Shown: positions 55,092 to 63,450, numbered from the stretch's first letter. The stretch: DNA of 63,450 bases from a bacterium (GCA_021158465.1 JAGGUN010000047.1:1-63450), one strand, 5' to 3'. Notes: generated by a model not told the origin, from the letters alone. Numbers and translations are program-made.

Positions 55092-56522
55092 TCAGGGAGC
55101 GCTAATCCCCATCTTCTTTAAAGCCTCTGCACGGTCGATAATCCGCTGATTCTCCCACAAGAATGTTGGGCTCGCGTTTATTCCAAAACTGTCGCAGATG
55201 GCGGCACTGAGCTTAAGAAGTGAATCACCGTGCTGAGCGATTAAGTCGCTCAACGAGTCAATATCAATTCCCACAGAAGCCAAGCAAGAATCTACTTCTC
55301 GCGACGAGTTAAAACAATATAGATAATCCCAAAATTGAGCATTGGTGTAGAAATCCTGTATTACAGCTTGCCTCCTATCCTCATAAATCTCACTCTCTCC
55401 ATGCAGGCTCTTGAAACTGCTATCAGCTGGATCCCAACTTAGAACATATCGCAACTTAATCTTTCCTGGCGATCTCTTTGCTACCTCGTGAAAATCATTT
55501 TCCGCCATAGTTCCATAAGGGCATTCGCTCATAACGAATATGGTTAATTCACCTGGGGTTCTCGCTCTTCCGAGGAGGAAGGTTGGTCTGACCGTTTTCG
55601 GATCGACGAGATACCACACATCAAGCTCGTCCTGAACAGGTAGCAAATTATTTGACAGCCTATTATAACTTATACTTCCTTTTACATTCTTGTCAAAGAT
55701 ATAAGCCGGTAGTTTTGTCAGCTTGAACAGTTTGATGAACTTTTTCGCTTCTTCGCTCTCGTGAAGAATGTATTTTACCCTAAGGTTTTGGAAATAGGAA
55801 CCGAACACTCCCTCCATATACTCTGCTTCAGGGTCATCTTCGTCGGCTACAATAATCCTCAGCGTTACCTCGACAGGGAGTTCGTCCACACAAGTATATT
55901 CTATACACCTAGATACATATCCCTCCTTTTTGGGGTGGCAATCGTTATCGCTGAAACAGGCTGGTAGATTATAATCTGCCGTGCGTGAATTTAGTATCAT
56001 AAATAGCGAAGCGTAGGTTCCATCCCAGAAAGCCAGCTTTACACCATCTATAAAGAATGTTGGTGAAGCCTCGACATTCAGGCTTTCACAAACGGACAGC
56101 TCTTTCTCCAAAAGCAGTTCACCTTCTGCTTCCACCAGACTATCTATCTCGTCGGTCGCTAAACCTGCAATTGCGGCGTCTTTCTTCCATAAACTATCGC
56201 TGTAGTGGGAATTCCTGCTTATAATATAGTTCCACAGCTTATCAGGGAAATGCTCCCTGATAACGAGCTGCCTTCTGGTTTCCTCCAATTCCGTTTCGCC
56301 CTGAAATGTCGATATTCTCTTCGTTTCCTCGTCACGGTACAATACATAGTAAACCCTCACCTCGAGGTCCGGATTTCTACGCTGGATAGCGTAAACGATA
56401 TTTTCCGCGCGGGTGCCATACGGACACTGAGGGGTAACATAAAGGTCCAGATTTGGGCTTGCAACAGCAACCGCAAGCGGTACTAGTAAGGCAATAATTA
56501 TTGAAGCGGTTAAATCTCTCAT
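55092..56522 (-). CDS. Secreted double thioredoxin-fold protein with CPYG sites
   Basis: About 476 residues from the ATG at 56520-56522, which gives a clean signal peptide (MRDLTASIII ... VAVAS); an in-frame ATG 33 bases upstream would bury it. The N- and C-terminal thirds are homologous DsbA/thioredoxin-like domains. Each has a CPYG active site (QCPYGTRAE at about Cys33, ECPYGTMAE at about Cys334), a second cysteine in VCESLNV / ICDSFGI and a cis-proline motif (EASPTFF, NASPTFL). The resolving Cys of CxxC is replaced by Gly in both. The centre is a cysteine-free Trx-like stretch. Between lies a small four-Cys segment (CFSDNDCHPKKEGYVSRC ... C) like a disulfide knot. It sits just downstream of a cysteine-rich secreted protein, so a role in its disulfide formation is plausible but inferred. 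Confidence 0.75.
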   Translation of the reverse strand: MRDLTASIIIALLVPLAVAVASPNLDLYVTPQCPYGTRAENIVYAIQRRNPDLEVRVYYVLYRDEETKRISTFQGETELEETRRQLVIREHFPDKLWNYIISRNSHYSDSLWKKDAAIAGLATDEIDSLVEAEGELLLEKELSVCESLNVEASPTFFIDGVKLAFWDGTYASLFMILNSRTADYNLPACFSDNDCHPKKEGYVSRCIEYTCVDELPVEVTLRIIVADEDDPEAEYMEGVFGSYFQNLRVKYILHESEEAKKFIKLFKLTKLPAYIFDKNVKGSISYNRLSNNLLPVQDELDVWYLVDPKTVRPTFLLGRARTPGELTIFVMSECPYGTMAENDFHEVAKRSPGKIKLRYVLSWDPADSSFKSLHGESEIYEDRRQAVIQDFYTNAQFWDYLYCFNSSREVDSCLASVGIDIDSLSDLIAQHGDSLLKLSAAICDSFGINASPTFLWENQRIIDRAEALKKMGISAP

Positions 56523-56558
56523 TAACCCGATATTCGACCGTTGCCTCAAGACCATAGC

Positions 56559-58868
56559 TTACGGCTCCATATCTATCTTATATACATCCGGAGACACATT
56601 GATACCGCAGGTGCTACCGGTAACATCGAGTTCACCTTCTACGCCGATATCAGCACCCAGGGTTATCGCTGTGGCTCCGGCATTAGTAATCGTGAGATTA
56701 TAGAAAATAGTAGAGCTAGAACCGCTTATGCTCTGACCACCGCTGCCAGCAAAAACGACAGTGCTGGTTCCACAGGTAAATGTCCCGTTATTCGTCCAGT
56801 TGCCGTAGACATTAAGCGTATGCGAACTTCCAGTCAGTGTGCCGTTAATGGTAATATCTCTGCAGTTCCCATCGACATCCAGCGTGGGCTGGTTTGAGGG
56901 CGTGGAAGGAATAGTAACATCTGTCGTAGTTGTGGGCACGGTGCACTGTCCCCAGTTAATCGGGTCACTCCAATCCGTGCTCTTCAAGCCGCGCCATTCG
57001 CCGAGAGGTCTCCAATCGCCACCATAGTCTTGGGTGCAGTGCCCACTGCCGTCACAGGTCTTCTGGGTCGATTGGCAGGTGTTACCTCCACCACAATCAT
57101 AACAATACCAGTCAACCGTTCCACACGCGCCCGGGCTAAAACTGCCACCAGAGCAGTGCTGTCCCGCCGGGGCATACTCATTGGAGGTCCAAGAGTCAAA
57201 CTGGTTACAGGAACCCGACCCGTTACATTCATACCCTGGCTTCCTTCGAGCGCAAGCTCCGTTGCACTCATAAGATCCCGTCCCACAGTAGCCGCTCGTC
57301 GTCCAGCTGCCACCAGAGCAGTGCTGTCCTGCCGGGGCATACTCATAGCTGTAATAGTCAAATTGACTACACGAACCAGAGCCGTTGCACTCGTATCTCG
57401 GGATTTTCCTCTGGCAAACGCCGTTACAGGAGTAACTACCGCTCCCACAGTAGCCGCTCGTCGTCCAACTGCCACCAGAACAGTGGTATCCTGCCGGAGC
57501 ATACTCATAATGCCAGCTTGCATCGCAAACACCACCAGAGCAACTACCGTCACCAAAGCGCCTTCTCTGACAGCTACCGTAGCAACTCCAGCTGCCTGGA
57601 GTGCAATTCGGTATACTGGCAGAGCAACTTATAGGGTGACTAGTTGTAGACCCGCTACCTTGATAAGCGTAAGCAGTATAACTCCCTGTTCCGTGGAAAG
57701 TACGAGTATATCGGTAGTAAGCCCTCCTTTCATGCCAATAGTCAGTACAATTCCCCCACACATCGGTCGCGCAGCAATCACCTGTCTCGTAACAAGTACC
57801 CCAGCTATAATTCGGAATATTCTGCACATCGCAAGCACCGACACCGGTTATCCTGAACCGGCTATACTCTGTCCCCGACGGGCACTCACCACAGCGGTAC
57901 CACATATATGACCATACGAATGTTCTACTATCACCGTCACACAAATTAGCACAACCAGTATGCCACATACCGAGATCCTTTGTCCCTCTACGTGAAGCAT
58001 TGCCCCGAGACCGGTTTATCCGCTCGTATTCAGAATAGCTCAAGTTCCCAGAACTCCCATATGTTCCTGGTGCGTAGTTTCCTCCGTAAGCCCCTCGCAG
58101 CTCGCCCACGTAAAATGCTAGTGCATTGTCCGGTTCATCGAAAACTATCTTTGGTATAGTAACACTAACACTCATTAAACTGTCTTCTATTTCAATATCA
58201 AACAATAGTTTCCTCTCCTCGCCGTTTAGCTTAACACTGCAGCTATAAAGGTAGAATTCTGGTTCGGCTCCAACCTTATTTTCACCAATGCCGCATGGGC
58301 CCTTCCCGCGATATCGCTTTTCAGGTTTGCTACTTCCATCTCTGAAAATACCGAGAGCGTTCTGTATCGGTTTCTGGATTCTAAAGTCAACAAAGGGGGC
58401 ATCTGGTTTTCCATTGAGCTTGAACTCGACCTTCGCATATCGATCTCCAAGTTCCGTAATATCCGGCTCCTCTTCGACAACCCCACCTTCGCTTTGAATA
58501 ATCGATTCTTTTAGCCCCTCGGTGAAATAATAATACAAGGAACCCTGAGCAGCATCGGAACTTGCGCCGAGAGTTCCGTCGAGGTCGGGTAAATACAAAG
58601 TGTCGTTATCGATTAACGGAATTACGAAAAGCCCGAAGTCCCCGGTTGTAACAGTTCCCGAGGCGTCGTCATCGATGTAGAATTCGAAAGACACCGTATC
58701 ACCCGAGCCGCAATCAGCGAATATAAGTGGAGTTTGCCCCTGACTCATGGTCGTTGCGGATGTATCGCCATCTATTGAAGACTGGACGAGGGGCGTCGCC
58801 GATAACGAGACCGAGAAAAGCAGAATCGCCCACAGGATAGCAAATAAATGATTAACATTACATTTCAT
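56559..58868 (-). CDS. Secreted cysteine-rich repeat protein
   Basis: About 769 residues from the ATG at 58866-58868, giving a signal peptide (MKCNVNHLFA ... VSLSATP); an upstream in-frame ATG at 58970 would read through unrelated bases. Residues ~25-310 contain few cysteines and are beta-rich. The middle (~320-640) has dozens of cysteines, including near-identical 55-residue units (YAPAG(Y/Q)HCSGGSWTTSGYCG, then CNG.C.RK, YECNGSGSC.QFD). The end (~645-769) is one unit of a beta-helix-like repeat (DVTIPSTP, NWTNNGTFTC, GGQSISGSS) that stops abruptly. No sorting domain follows, unlike the other giant proteins here. The function is unknown. It lies between a tail-fibre-like protein and a secreted thioredoxin-fold protein. 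Confidence 0.8.
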   Translation of the reverse strand: MKCNVNHLFAILWAILLFSVSLSATPLVQSSIDGDTSATTMSQGQTPLIFADCGSGDTVSFEFYIDDDASGTVTTGDFGLFVIPLIDNDTLYLPDLDGTLGASSDAAQGSLYYYFTEGLKESIIQSEGGVVEEEPDITELGDRYAKVEFKLNGKPDAPFVDFRIQKPIQNALGIFRDGSSKPEKRYRGKGPCGIGENKVGAEPEFYLYSCSVKLNGEERKLLFDIEIEDSLMSVSVTIPKIVFDEPDNALAFYVGELRGAYGGNYAPGTYGSSGNLSYSEYERINRSRGNASRRGTKDLGMWHTGCANLCDGDSRTFVWSYMWYRCGECPSGTEYSRFRITGVGACDVQNIPNYSWGTCYETGDCCATDVWGNCTDYWHERRAYYRYTRTFHGTGSYTAYAYQGSGSTTSHPISCSASIPNCTPGSWSCYGSCQRRRFGDGSCSGGVCDASWHYEYAPAGYHCSGGSWTTSGYCGSGSYSCNGVCQRKIPRYECNGSGSCSQFDYYSYEYAPAGQHCSGGSWTTSGYCGTGSYECNGACARRKPGYECNGSGSCNQFDSWTSNEYAPAGQHCSGGSFSPGACGTVDWYCYDCGGGNTCQSTQKTCDGSGHCTQDYGGDWRPLGEWRGLKSTDWSDPINWGQCTVPTTTTDVTIPSTPSNQPTLDVDGNCRDITINGTLTGSSHTLNVYGNWTNNGTFTCGTSTVVFAGSGGQSISGSSSTIFYNLTITNAGATAITLGADIGVEGELDVTGSTCGINVSPDVYKIDMEP
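57100..57600 (-). repeat. Tandem 165-bp cysteine-rich units
   Basis: Two full units starting near 57514 and 57349 and a partial third from about 57184 have a 165-base (55-codon) period, with long runs of DNA identity around the YAPAG.HCSGG and TTSGYCG segments. A more diverged unit precedes them. High DNA identity points to recent duplication. Confidence 0.8.
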
Positions 58869-59074
58869 GTTCTCGGCCTCCCATTTTGAAGCTTTTAGAA
58901 CCTCGATTCTCTCCACTCCCACTGGCCTGCACGGGTGATACGGATGCCGGTGCCATACAATCTGCCGCACCGGTATCTATCAGGAAAAAGCCTCATATTT
59001 CTTCTCTGTCATCTGGCTCGCTTTCAGACTCACTCATGAATTAGCCCCATTTTTTACCGCTTCTGTTTCCTGAA
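58869..59074 (-). other. Spacer with three overlapping mini-ORFs
   Basis: Between the tail-fibre-like gene and the Cys-rich gene, minus-strand mini-ORFs of 14 (59034-59078), 14 (58993-59037) and 33 codons (58895-58996) follow one another, each ATG overlapping the previous stop as ATGA. No strong ribosome-binding site precedes any of them. No promoter or terminator is evident. They may be read-through debris or coupled micro-peptides; unproven. Confidence 0.35.
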
Positions 59075-62000
59075 TCATTTCGGGTTGCCGTTTCTGTCAT
59101 ACTTGTCTGTATCGACATAGGTCTCCGCCCTATCCGGGTTGCGGTTCTGCTCCTGCTCGGAGGCAAAGACCTTATCGACTCGCTTGCCGGAGAGACGATA
59201 TGAGAACCTTGCGTTCATATCGCCGGATAGCGCCTTGACGGTGAAAAGCGAGCCATCGACCCTGGCGATGAGATACGCCTCATCCTGAGCGGTGACGAAC
59301 GGGATAATGGTGCTCTCAGCAACGGCGTGATAGAACAGCCAGAGGTCTGAGCCCTCTGGCATCTGAGCGAGTTCTACCTGCCAGATGCCGTTTTCAAGGC
59401 GAGCCTGCCCGACGACATCGGTGCGGAGACCGATTGTCTCACATGCCCAGGTGCGATACTGCTTACCGTTTATCTGTATAATCGGGTCAACCTCGTTGGC
59501 GTAGAGCTTATCCAAATTGGTGATGTCATAACCACCCCAGTTGATATTAGCTGTTGGGCTGTTGCCACCGTCACGCCTGAGGTAACGGTTGTCAGCCTCA
59601 CTTTCCGTATAGTAGCGGTTATCAAGGTTGACGGAAGCCAGCCCGGTTACATGACCGCTCCAATCAAGCGACACATCCTGTATAACCGTCCCTCCGCTGT
59701 TGTTAACACTACCCTGGCTCGACATGTCCTTGTGGGTAATCCTCAGCACATCATCACCAGTGAAATTAACATCGATGCCGGTCCCTTCATCGAATTTCAA
59801 CACATCGTGAGAATCCAGGTGATACTGGGTCCCATCATCATCCTCCGCTATCCAATAGCCGTAGTTATCGCCGGTGGCGTCAGTTGCCGGAGCCCACGCG
59901 CTGCCGTTCCACTTGAGAACCTGACCCGAACTGGGAGCGGTGCTCGCGACGCTTCTTCCCTGAAGGCCATCCACCGTCGGGTTCGGATATGTACCACTAA
60001 GGTCACCACCGGCAGTCTGTCCTTCGTTCACAAAACGGCTGTCGTAGGCAGAACCATCCGCATGGCTTGCGTCGAGCGCAAGACCATCAGTCTCCTGGGT
60101 TAGACCTGTTCCTGCACTAACGAAGAACTGTGTGCCAGAAAGCCCAATACCGTTACCCGCTGTATAGGTCGTATTGTCGTCACCGTCATCCAAACCAGCG
60201 GGGCGATTCGCTATGTCAAGCCAATTGACCGGCGTGGTCGTATTATCATTATCCGAAATCTGGGAAGCTATTGCATACCTACCATCAAGGTCCTCAGTCA
60301 GGTCAGAAAGCCCCACTCGGGTCAGCGTCAGAACACCAGTGCCAGTGTTAAAACTCATCCCGTTTACATAATTGTTACCATCACTAGCACCCGATGCGTC
60401 TATTGTAACCCTATGGTTCCCCGCATCAAAACTAACAGACGCTCCACCCGTGCCAGCAAACTGAAGTTTGTTGTCACCATCCGTTACCTGGAACTGCTCA
60501 GCGTCAGATATGTCCCGAACTGATACAGTCACATAGCTGTTGCTGATGTCAGAACTTGTTATCGTCCCGTCTGTTATCTCACCACTCTCTATCGAATTCC
60601 CCAAAGCATTCGTTATCGTCAACTGATTCCCTGTCCTCGATAGCGTTATCCCTGTTCCCTGAGCAAATGTAACATCGCTGCCATCAGAAATATCCAAGGT
60701 GTAAGGGCTGGCAGAACCTGTAAACGATAAGTTCTGCAACTCGTTGGTCGTGCTGTGGTCGGCATCGTTAACCTCATCCGTTCCCCAATAAATATTTCCA
60801 GAACTATTGACCTTCAGGACCTCGCCCTCAGAACCTGCATCGCCGTCGATATCTATCACCGATGACGAACCAAGGTAAATATCATCCCAACGATACAACC
60901 CACAACCCAAATCCTGAACTCCACCAGACACAGGAACAATATTGTCGTTAAATGCAACCCTGCCATCATAAGAAGAACCCGAATTGAAGATGTAATGGTT
61001 ATTGAGGTCAATGTTATCGCCGAAGTTTATATTCGTGGCAGAACCTTCACCGTATATGTTGTCCACATAAATTGCGTTTCCATCGGAAACCGTGAGATCC
61101 CCGTTCACCCGCAAGGCATCGTCGATATCGACCTCGTTATCTGTATCATCGACAATCGCCAGTCCACCTGTTGAATTGCCCTCGGTTAGCACTTCTTCAA
61201 GCGTCTGGTCATCGGTGCCTGTGCCATCGCCGGTGGAGTGGATTATGATTGTGTTGCCTGAGCGAGTTACTTCCGTAAGTCCCGTCCCATCAAATACCAC
61301 TTCCGTTCCTGAGGTTACAGCTATCGAACCACCACCATCGTGAGCTGTAGCCGTCCAGGAACCATAGTTGTCAAAACTCGTGTTATCGTACGAGCTTGCA
61401 ACAATGGCGCTTCCATTATACCAAAGGAACTTGTAGCTGGTATAACTTGTAGAGCCTGTTCCACCATGACCAACATCCACCGTTCCTGTCAGTGAGATGT
61501 TAGGAGTGGTTCCACCGGAGCTATGCAATGGAGCTGTCGCCGTAACATCTGTCACCACTGCCTCACCGGAAGCAAAGGTATGCCAGTTGCTTCCGTCGTT
61601 TGAATACTGCCATACACCGCCATCGGTATCCTCCAGATACCTTATCTTACCGACATGTCCCGAAGGTTGCTCAGCGATTATATAAACCGTAGCCCTGCTT
61701 GTTGCGTTCTTGTTGAGCGTAAGTGTGTCCCCTTCCACATCCAAGTTATACGGGAAAGTGTATGTTCCAGTCCCGCCGAATGTGCCTGGGGTAATATCGC
61801 CAGCAGGAACAGTTGCAGAGGTTGTAAATGCAGTGTGAGCATCGTTTATCTTCACATACGCCACTCCCGAGCCAGACGAGAGGTCAGCACCTGTTCCACC
61901 GTTGGCAACGGAAACGGGGGTAGTAAGCTTGAGTCCATCAGCCTCCTGGGTTAGACCTGTTCCTGCACTAACGAAGAACTGTGTGCCAGAAAGACCAATA

Positions 62001-63151
62001 CCGTTACCCGCTGTATAGGTCGTATTGTCGTCACCATCGGCAATATCGGCGGGAATATCCGGTATATTGCTCCAGAATGGTGAGCTCCAGAAATCAGTTA
62101 TGTCTGACCTCGTGTGAGTGTGAGTTCCACTGGCATAGTGTGAGTTCGCATATCCGAGGTTCACAGCGTCGTTGTCGTCCGTTGGGTTCGCCAGACCTGT
62201 TATCTTGTGGTCAGTGCCGCCGCCGGACATATTCAAATCACCCCAGAGGTATAACGATGTCCCACCACCACAGAACTGGGCAACATTACTGGCATCCCAA
62301 TCCTGAATGTAAAAGTTATTACCATTGCCCATCCGCAGGATCGTGTTACCGTCCCCATTTATCGGTGTGAAGACATTATGCTCCGTGCCGGTTGGAGATT
62401 TGGAGTAGATAGTCCAGTTATTCTCCGTATAGAGGTTGCCAGTTGAAAAATACATACTACCATGAGACTCTATTGCATTCCCGCTCGAAGGGGTCACGCT
62501 GATTCTACCGGCATCAAGGGTGAGATTGCCCGTCTCCATCCAGATGTTGCCGGAGTTTGAGCCGCCACCAGTCTTGATAGCATTACCACCTGCAGTATTA
62601 GCAAAGTACGCTGCCTCCCTGCTAGCCTGCGAGGATGTTACAACAAGTGGCGTGGTGGCATCGCTATTGCTAATGGAAACGCTACCGTGACCAGAGCTAA
62701 CCGAGATAGAGTTATCCACATTGTAGGCATCCTGCAGTCCGACAGTCACACTTCCCGCAGCCCTCGCGCTATCGGCATACAGCGAGAAGAATGCACCTGT
62801 CAGTTCGACCCTCGGAGAGAGAGCCTCCCAGGAAGAGCCATTATACACCCATATCTGCAGGTAGTAGTTGGACTCGGAGAAATCAATCCCCGTTATTGGA
62901 CCGAGCTTGACCGAGTATAGCCCCTTGGAAACGCTGACACCTGATATCTCCTGTCGCCAGAGATATCCTGAGCCCCAGTTGCCTCCGTCGGTGGAGTTGA
63001 AGATGGCAAACCGCATATCGCGGCTACCGTTTATCGCCTCCCCTGTGGATGAGTCAACCAGCTTCCCCTGGAAACTGATATAGTTCCCCACTGCAAACGC
63101 AGAGGCAACCATCAAAAAAACAACGACGGAAATGATTGCATACCTGCTCAT
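59075..63151 (-). CDS. Phage-tail-fibre-like secreted surface protein
   Basis: 1358 residues. A signal peptide (MSRYAIISVV ... AFAVG) leads into an N-terminal domain (ISFQGKLVDSSTGEAINGSRDMRFAIF ... VSKGLYSVKLG) common to large surface proteins of candidate phyla. Residues ~130-1200 are low-complexity, Gly/Ser/Thr/Asn/Asp-rich, with phage tail-fibre-like strings (VSVANGGTGADL, VDVGHGGTGSTSY, LSGTYPNPTVDGLQG, YYTESEADNRYLRRDGG). The last ~130 residues form a distinct compact region (YRTWACETIGLRTDVVGQ ... SDLWLFYHAVAESTIIPF ... NARFSYRLSGKR) and a hydrophilic tail. No S74-type autoprocessing motif was seen. Probably a trimeric fibrous adhesin. First gene of a unit with the Cys-rich and thioredoxin-fold genes; its stop overlaps a mini-ORF. 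Confidence 0.8.
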   Translation of the reverse strand: MSRYAIISVVVFLMVASAFAVGNYISFQGKLVDSSTGEAINGSRDMRFAIFNSTDGGNWGSGYLWRQEISGVSVSKGLYSVKLGPITGIDFSESNYYLQIWVYNGSSWEALSPRVELTGAFFSLYADSARAAGSVTVGLQDAYNVDNSISVSSGHGSVSISNSDATTPLVVTSSQASREAAYFANTAGGNAIKTGGGSNSGNIWMETGNLTLDAGRISVTPSSGNAIESHGSMYFSTGNLYTENNWTIYSKSPTGTEHNVFTPINGDGNTILRMGNGNNFYIQDWDASNVAQFCGGGTSLYLWGDLNMSGGGTDHKITGLANPTDDNDAVNLGYANSHYASGTHTHTRSDITDFWSSPFWSNIPDIPADIADGDDNTTYTAGNGIGLSGTQFFVSAGTGLTQEADGLKLTTPVSVANGGTGADLSSGSGVAYVKINDAHTAFTTSATVPAGDITPGTFGGTGTYTFPYNLDVEGDTLTLNKNATSRATVYIIAEQPSGHVGKIRYLEDTDGGVWQYSNDGSNWHTFASGEAVVTDVTATAPLHSSGGTTPNISLTGTVDVGHGGTGSTSYTSYKFLWYNGSAIVASSYDNTSFDNYGSWTATAHDGGGSIAVTSGTEVVFDGTGLTEVTRSGNTIIIHSTGDGTGTDDQTLEEVLTEGNSTGGLAIVDDTDNEVDIDDALRVNGDLTVSDGNAIYVDNIYGEGSATNINFGDNIDLNNHYIFNSGSSYDGRVAFNDNIVPVSGGVQDLGCGLYRWDDIYLGSSSVIDIDGDAGSEGEVLKVNSSGNIYWGTDEVNDADHSTTNELQNLSFTGSASPYTLDISDGSDVTFAQGTGITLSRTGNQLTITNALGNSIESGEITDGTITSSDISNSYVTVSVRDISDAEQFQVTDGDNKLQFAGTGGASVSFDAGNHRVTIDASGASDGNNYVNGMSFNTGTGVLTLTRVGLSDLTEDLDGRYAIASQISDNDNTTTPVNWLDIANRPAGLDDGDDNTTYTAGNGIGLSGTQFFVSAGTGLTQETDGLALDASHADGSAYDSRFVNEGQTAGGDLSGTYPNPTVDGLQGRSVASTAPSSGQVLKWNGSAWAPATDATGDNYGYWIAEDDDGTQYHLDSHDVLKFDEGTGIDVNFTGDDVLRITHKDMSSQGSVNNSGGTVIQDVSLDWSGHVTGLASVNLDNRYYTESEADNRYLRRDGGNSPTANINWGGYDITNLDKLYANEVDPIIQINGKQYRTWACETIGLRTDVVGQARLENGIWQVELAQMPEGSDLWLFYHAVAESTIIPFVTAQDEAYLIARVDGSLFTVKALSGDMNARFSYRLSGKRVDKVFASEQEQNRNPDRAETYVDTDKYDRNGNPK
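60092..60184. repeat. 93-bp direct repeat, copy 1, inside the tail-fibre-like gene
   Basis: Matches 61943-62035 with one substitution seen. Encodes TYTAGNGIGLSGTQFFVSAG in the minus-strand protein. Confidence 0.9.
61943..62035. repeat. 93-bp direct repeat, copy 2, inside the tail-fibre-like gene
   Basis: Near-identical partner of 60092-60184, about 1.85 kb away in the same orientation. Confidence 0.9.
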
Positions 63152-63245
63152 AATACCCTCCTTTATATGAGCCGACTATCCTACTTAATCTTTTTCTATC
63201 GCTAAACAAAAACAAACCTAAATCTATCTTTATTCCGCATTTTAA

Positions 63246-63274
63246 ATTATATGATTTTATTAGTAGATTGTCAA
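63246..63274 (-). promoter_or_regulatory. Perfect consensus sigma-70 promoter for the tail-fibre-like operon
   Basis: Minus-strand TTGACA (63269-63274), 17-base spacer, TATAAT (63246-63251): every hexamer position matches the consensus. The leader to the ATG at 63151 is about 90 bases. It implies strong constitutive expression. Confidence 0.9.
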
Positions 63275-63298
63275 GTTTTATCACCTATAAATATAACA

Positions 63299-63450
63299 TT
63301 ATTTTAGGCTCCTTCCCTGCCCGGCGGGTTGTGTCGCTCTTTTCGCTGCTTCCCTCCTCGCTCTTGCCTCATCAAGATACTGCTGTTTCCTCCGCTGCAT
63401 CATCTCCTCGTATGTGAACATCGGCAAACCTGCTTCGCGCAACTCCTCTA
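63299..63450 (-). CDS. C-terminal fragment of an unknown protein (5' part beyond window)
   Basis: The minus-strand frame that ends in TAA at 63299-63301 is open to the right edge and encodes about 49 residues (EELREAGLPMFTYEEMMQRR ... RATQPAGQGRSLK), rich in Arg, Gln, Glu and Ala, probably helical. The only family-neutral clue is its hydrophilic, charged tail. The promoter of the next gene begins 25 bases after this stop. Not recognised. Confidence 0.55.
   Translation of the reverse strand, partial: EELREAGLPMFTYEEMMQRRKQQYLDEARARREAAKRATQPAGQGRSLK

Noticed and set aside
58869-58970. Upstream start of the Cys-rich protein at 58970
   Set aside because: The extra 34 residues precede a complete signal peptide and overlap the mini-ORF region in another frame; no ribosome-binding site.
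59075-63151. Prophage
   Set aside because: Only one tail-fibre-like protein with a signal peptide; no terminase, capsid, integrase or att-like sites nearby.

Overview
The window reads as chromosomal DNA from an uncultured Gram-negative bacterium of the FCB type (Fibrobacteres-Chlorobi-Bacteroidetes and allied candidate phyla such as WOR-3 or Cloacimonadota). Very large secreted proteins end in a PNPFNP...SGVY(L/F/I)Y...LL(K/R) C-terminal sorting module (T9SS type A / FlgD-Ig-like), and an outer-membrane capsule apparatus implies two membranes. The promoters look like E. coli sigma-70 sites (TTGACA/TTGACT, 16-17 nt spacer, TATAAT or TATTTT) and ribosome-binding sites are strong, so it is probably not a member of the Bacteroidetes proper. 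Species cannot be named from this sequence.

Layout. (1) 1-18.3 kb, minus strand: four genes for giant secreted multidomain proteins (one cut by the window edge), three of them with the same type of C-terminal sorting domain, separated by their own promoters and terminators. (2) 18.6-30.6 kb, minus: a surface-polysaccharide cluster, in transcription order SLBB export protein, Wzz-like chain-length protein, O-antigen polymerase/ligase, three GT4 glycosyltransferases, RmlD-like reductase, a fourth glycosyltransferase and a Wzi-like capsule anchor. (3) 30.6-33.1 kb, minus: ispE, tRNA-Gln(TTG), prs, rplY, a classic housekeeping group that runs directly into cluster 2 with no visible terminator. 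(4) 33.2-36.6 kb, plus: GNAT-like protein, SDR epimerase and MacB-type permease, diverging from ispE. (5) 36.5-45.5 kb, minus: D-glucuronyl C5-epimerase-like protein, aminotransferase, RmlC-like, RmlB, outer-membrane-like protein, TPR protein, then cyclophilin and aldehyde dehydrogenase from a probable second promoter. (6) 45.6-63.2 kb, minus: a 3085-residue CTD protein, and upstream of it a three-gene unit encoding a phage-tail-fibre-like surface protein, a cysteine-rich repeat protein and a secreted double thioredoxin-fold protein. A gene fragment lies at the right edge.

How it may fit together (inference). The window is nearly all about building the cell surface. RmlB/RmlC in region 5 and the RmlD-like reductase in region 2 could together make a deoxysugar nucleotide, and the C5-epimerase suggests a uronic-acid polymer. 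CTD proteins of Bacteroidetes are exported by the type IX system and can be linked to an anionic LPS, so a CTD-protein-rich locus beside a polysaccharide locus is suggestive. No T9SS core gene, RmlA, Wzx flippase or initiating glycosyltransferase is in the window.

The best candidates for something undescribed are: an unnamed module of roughly 110-150 residues recurring in all four complete or nearly complete CTD proteins; the tail-fibre / Cys-rich / dual CPYG thioredoxin-fold operon; and the chain of three overlapping mini-ORFs inside it. Domain boundaries given here were estimated by eye.
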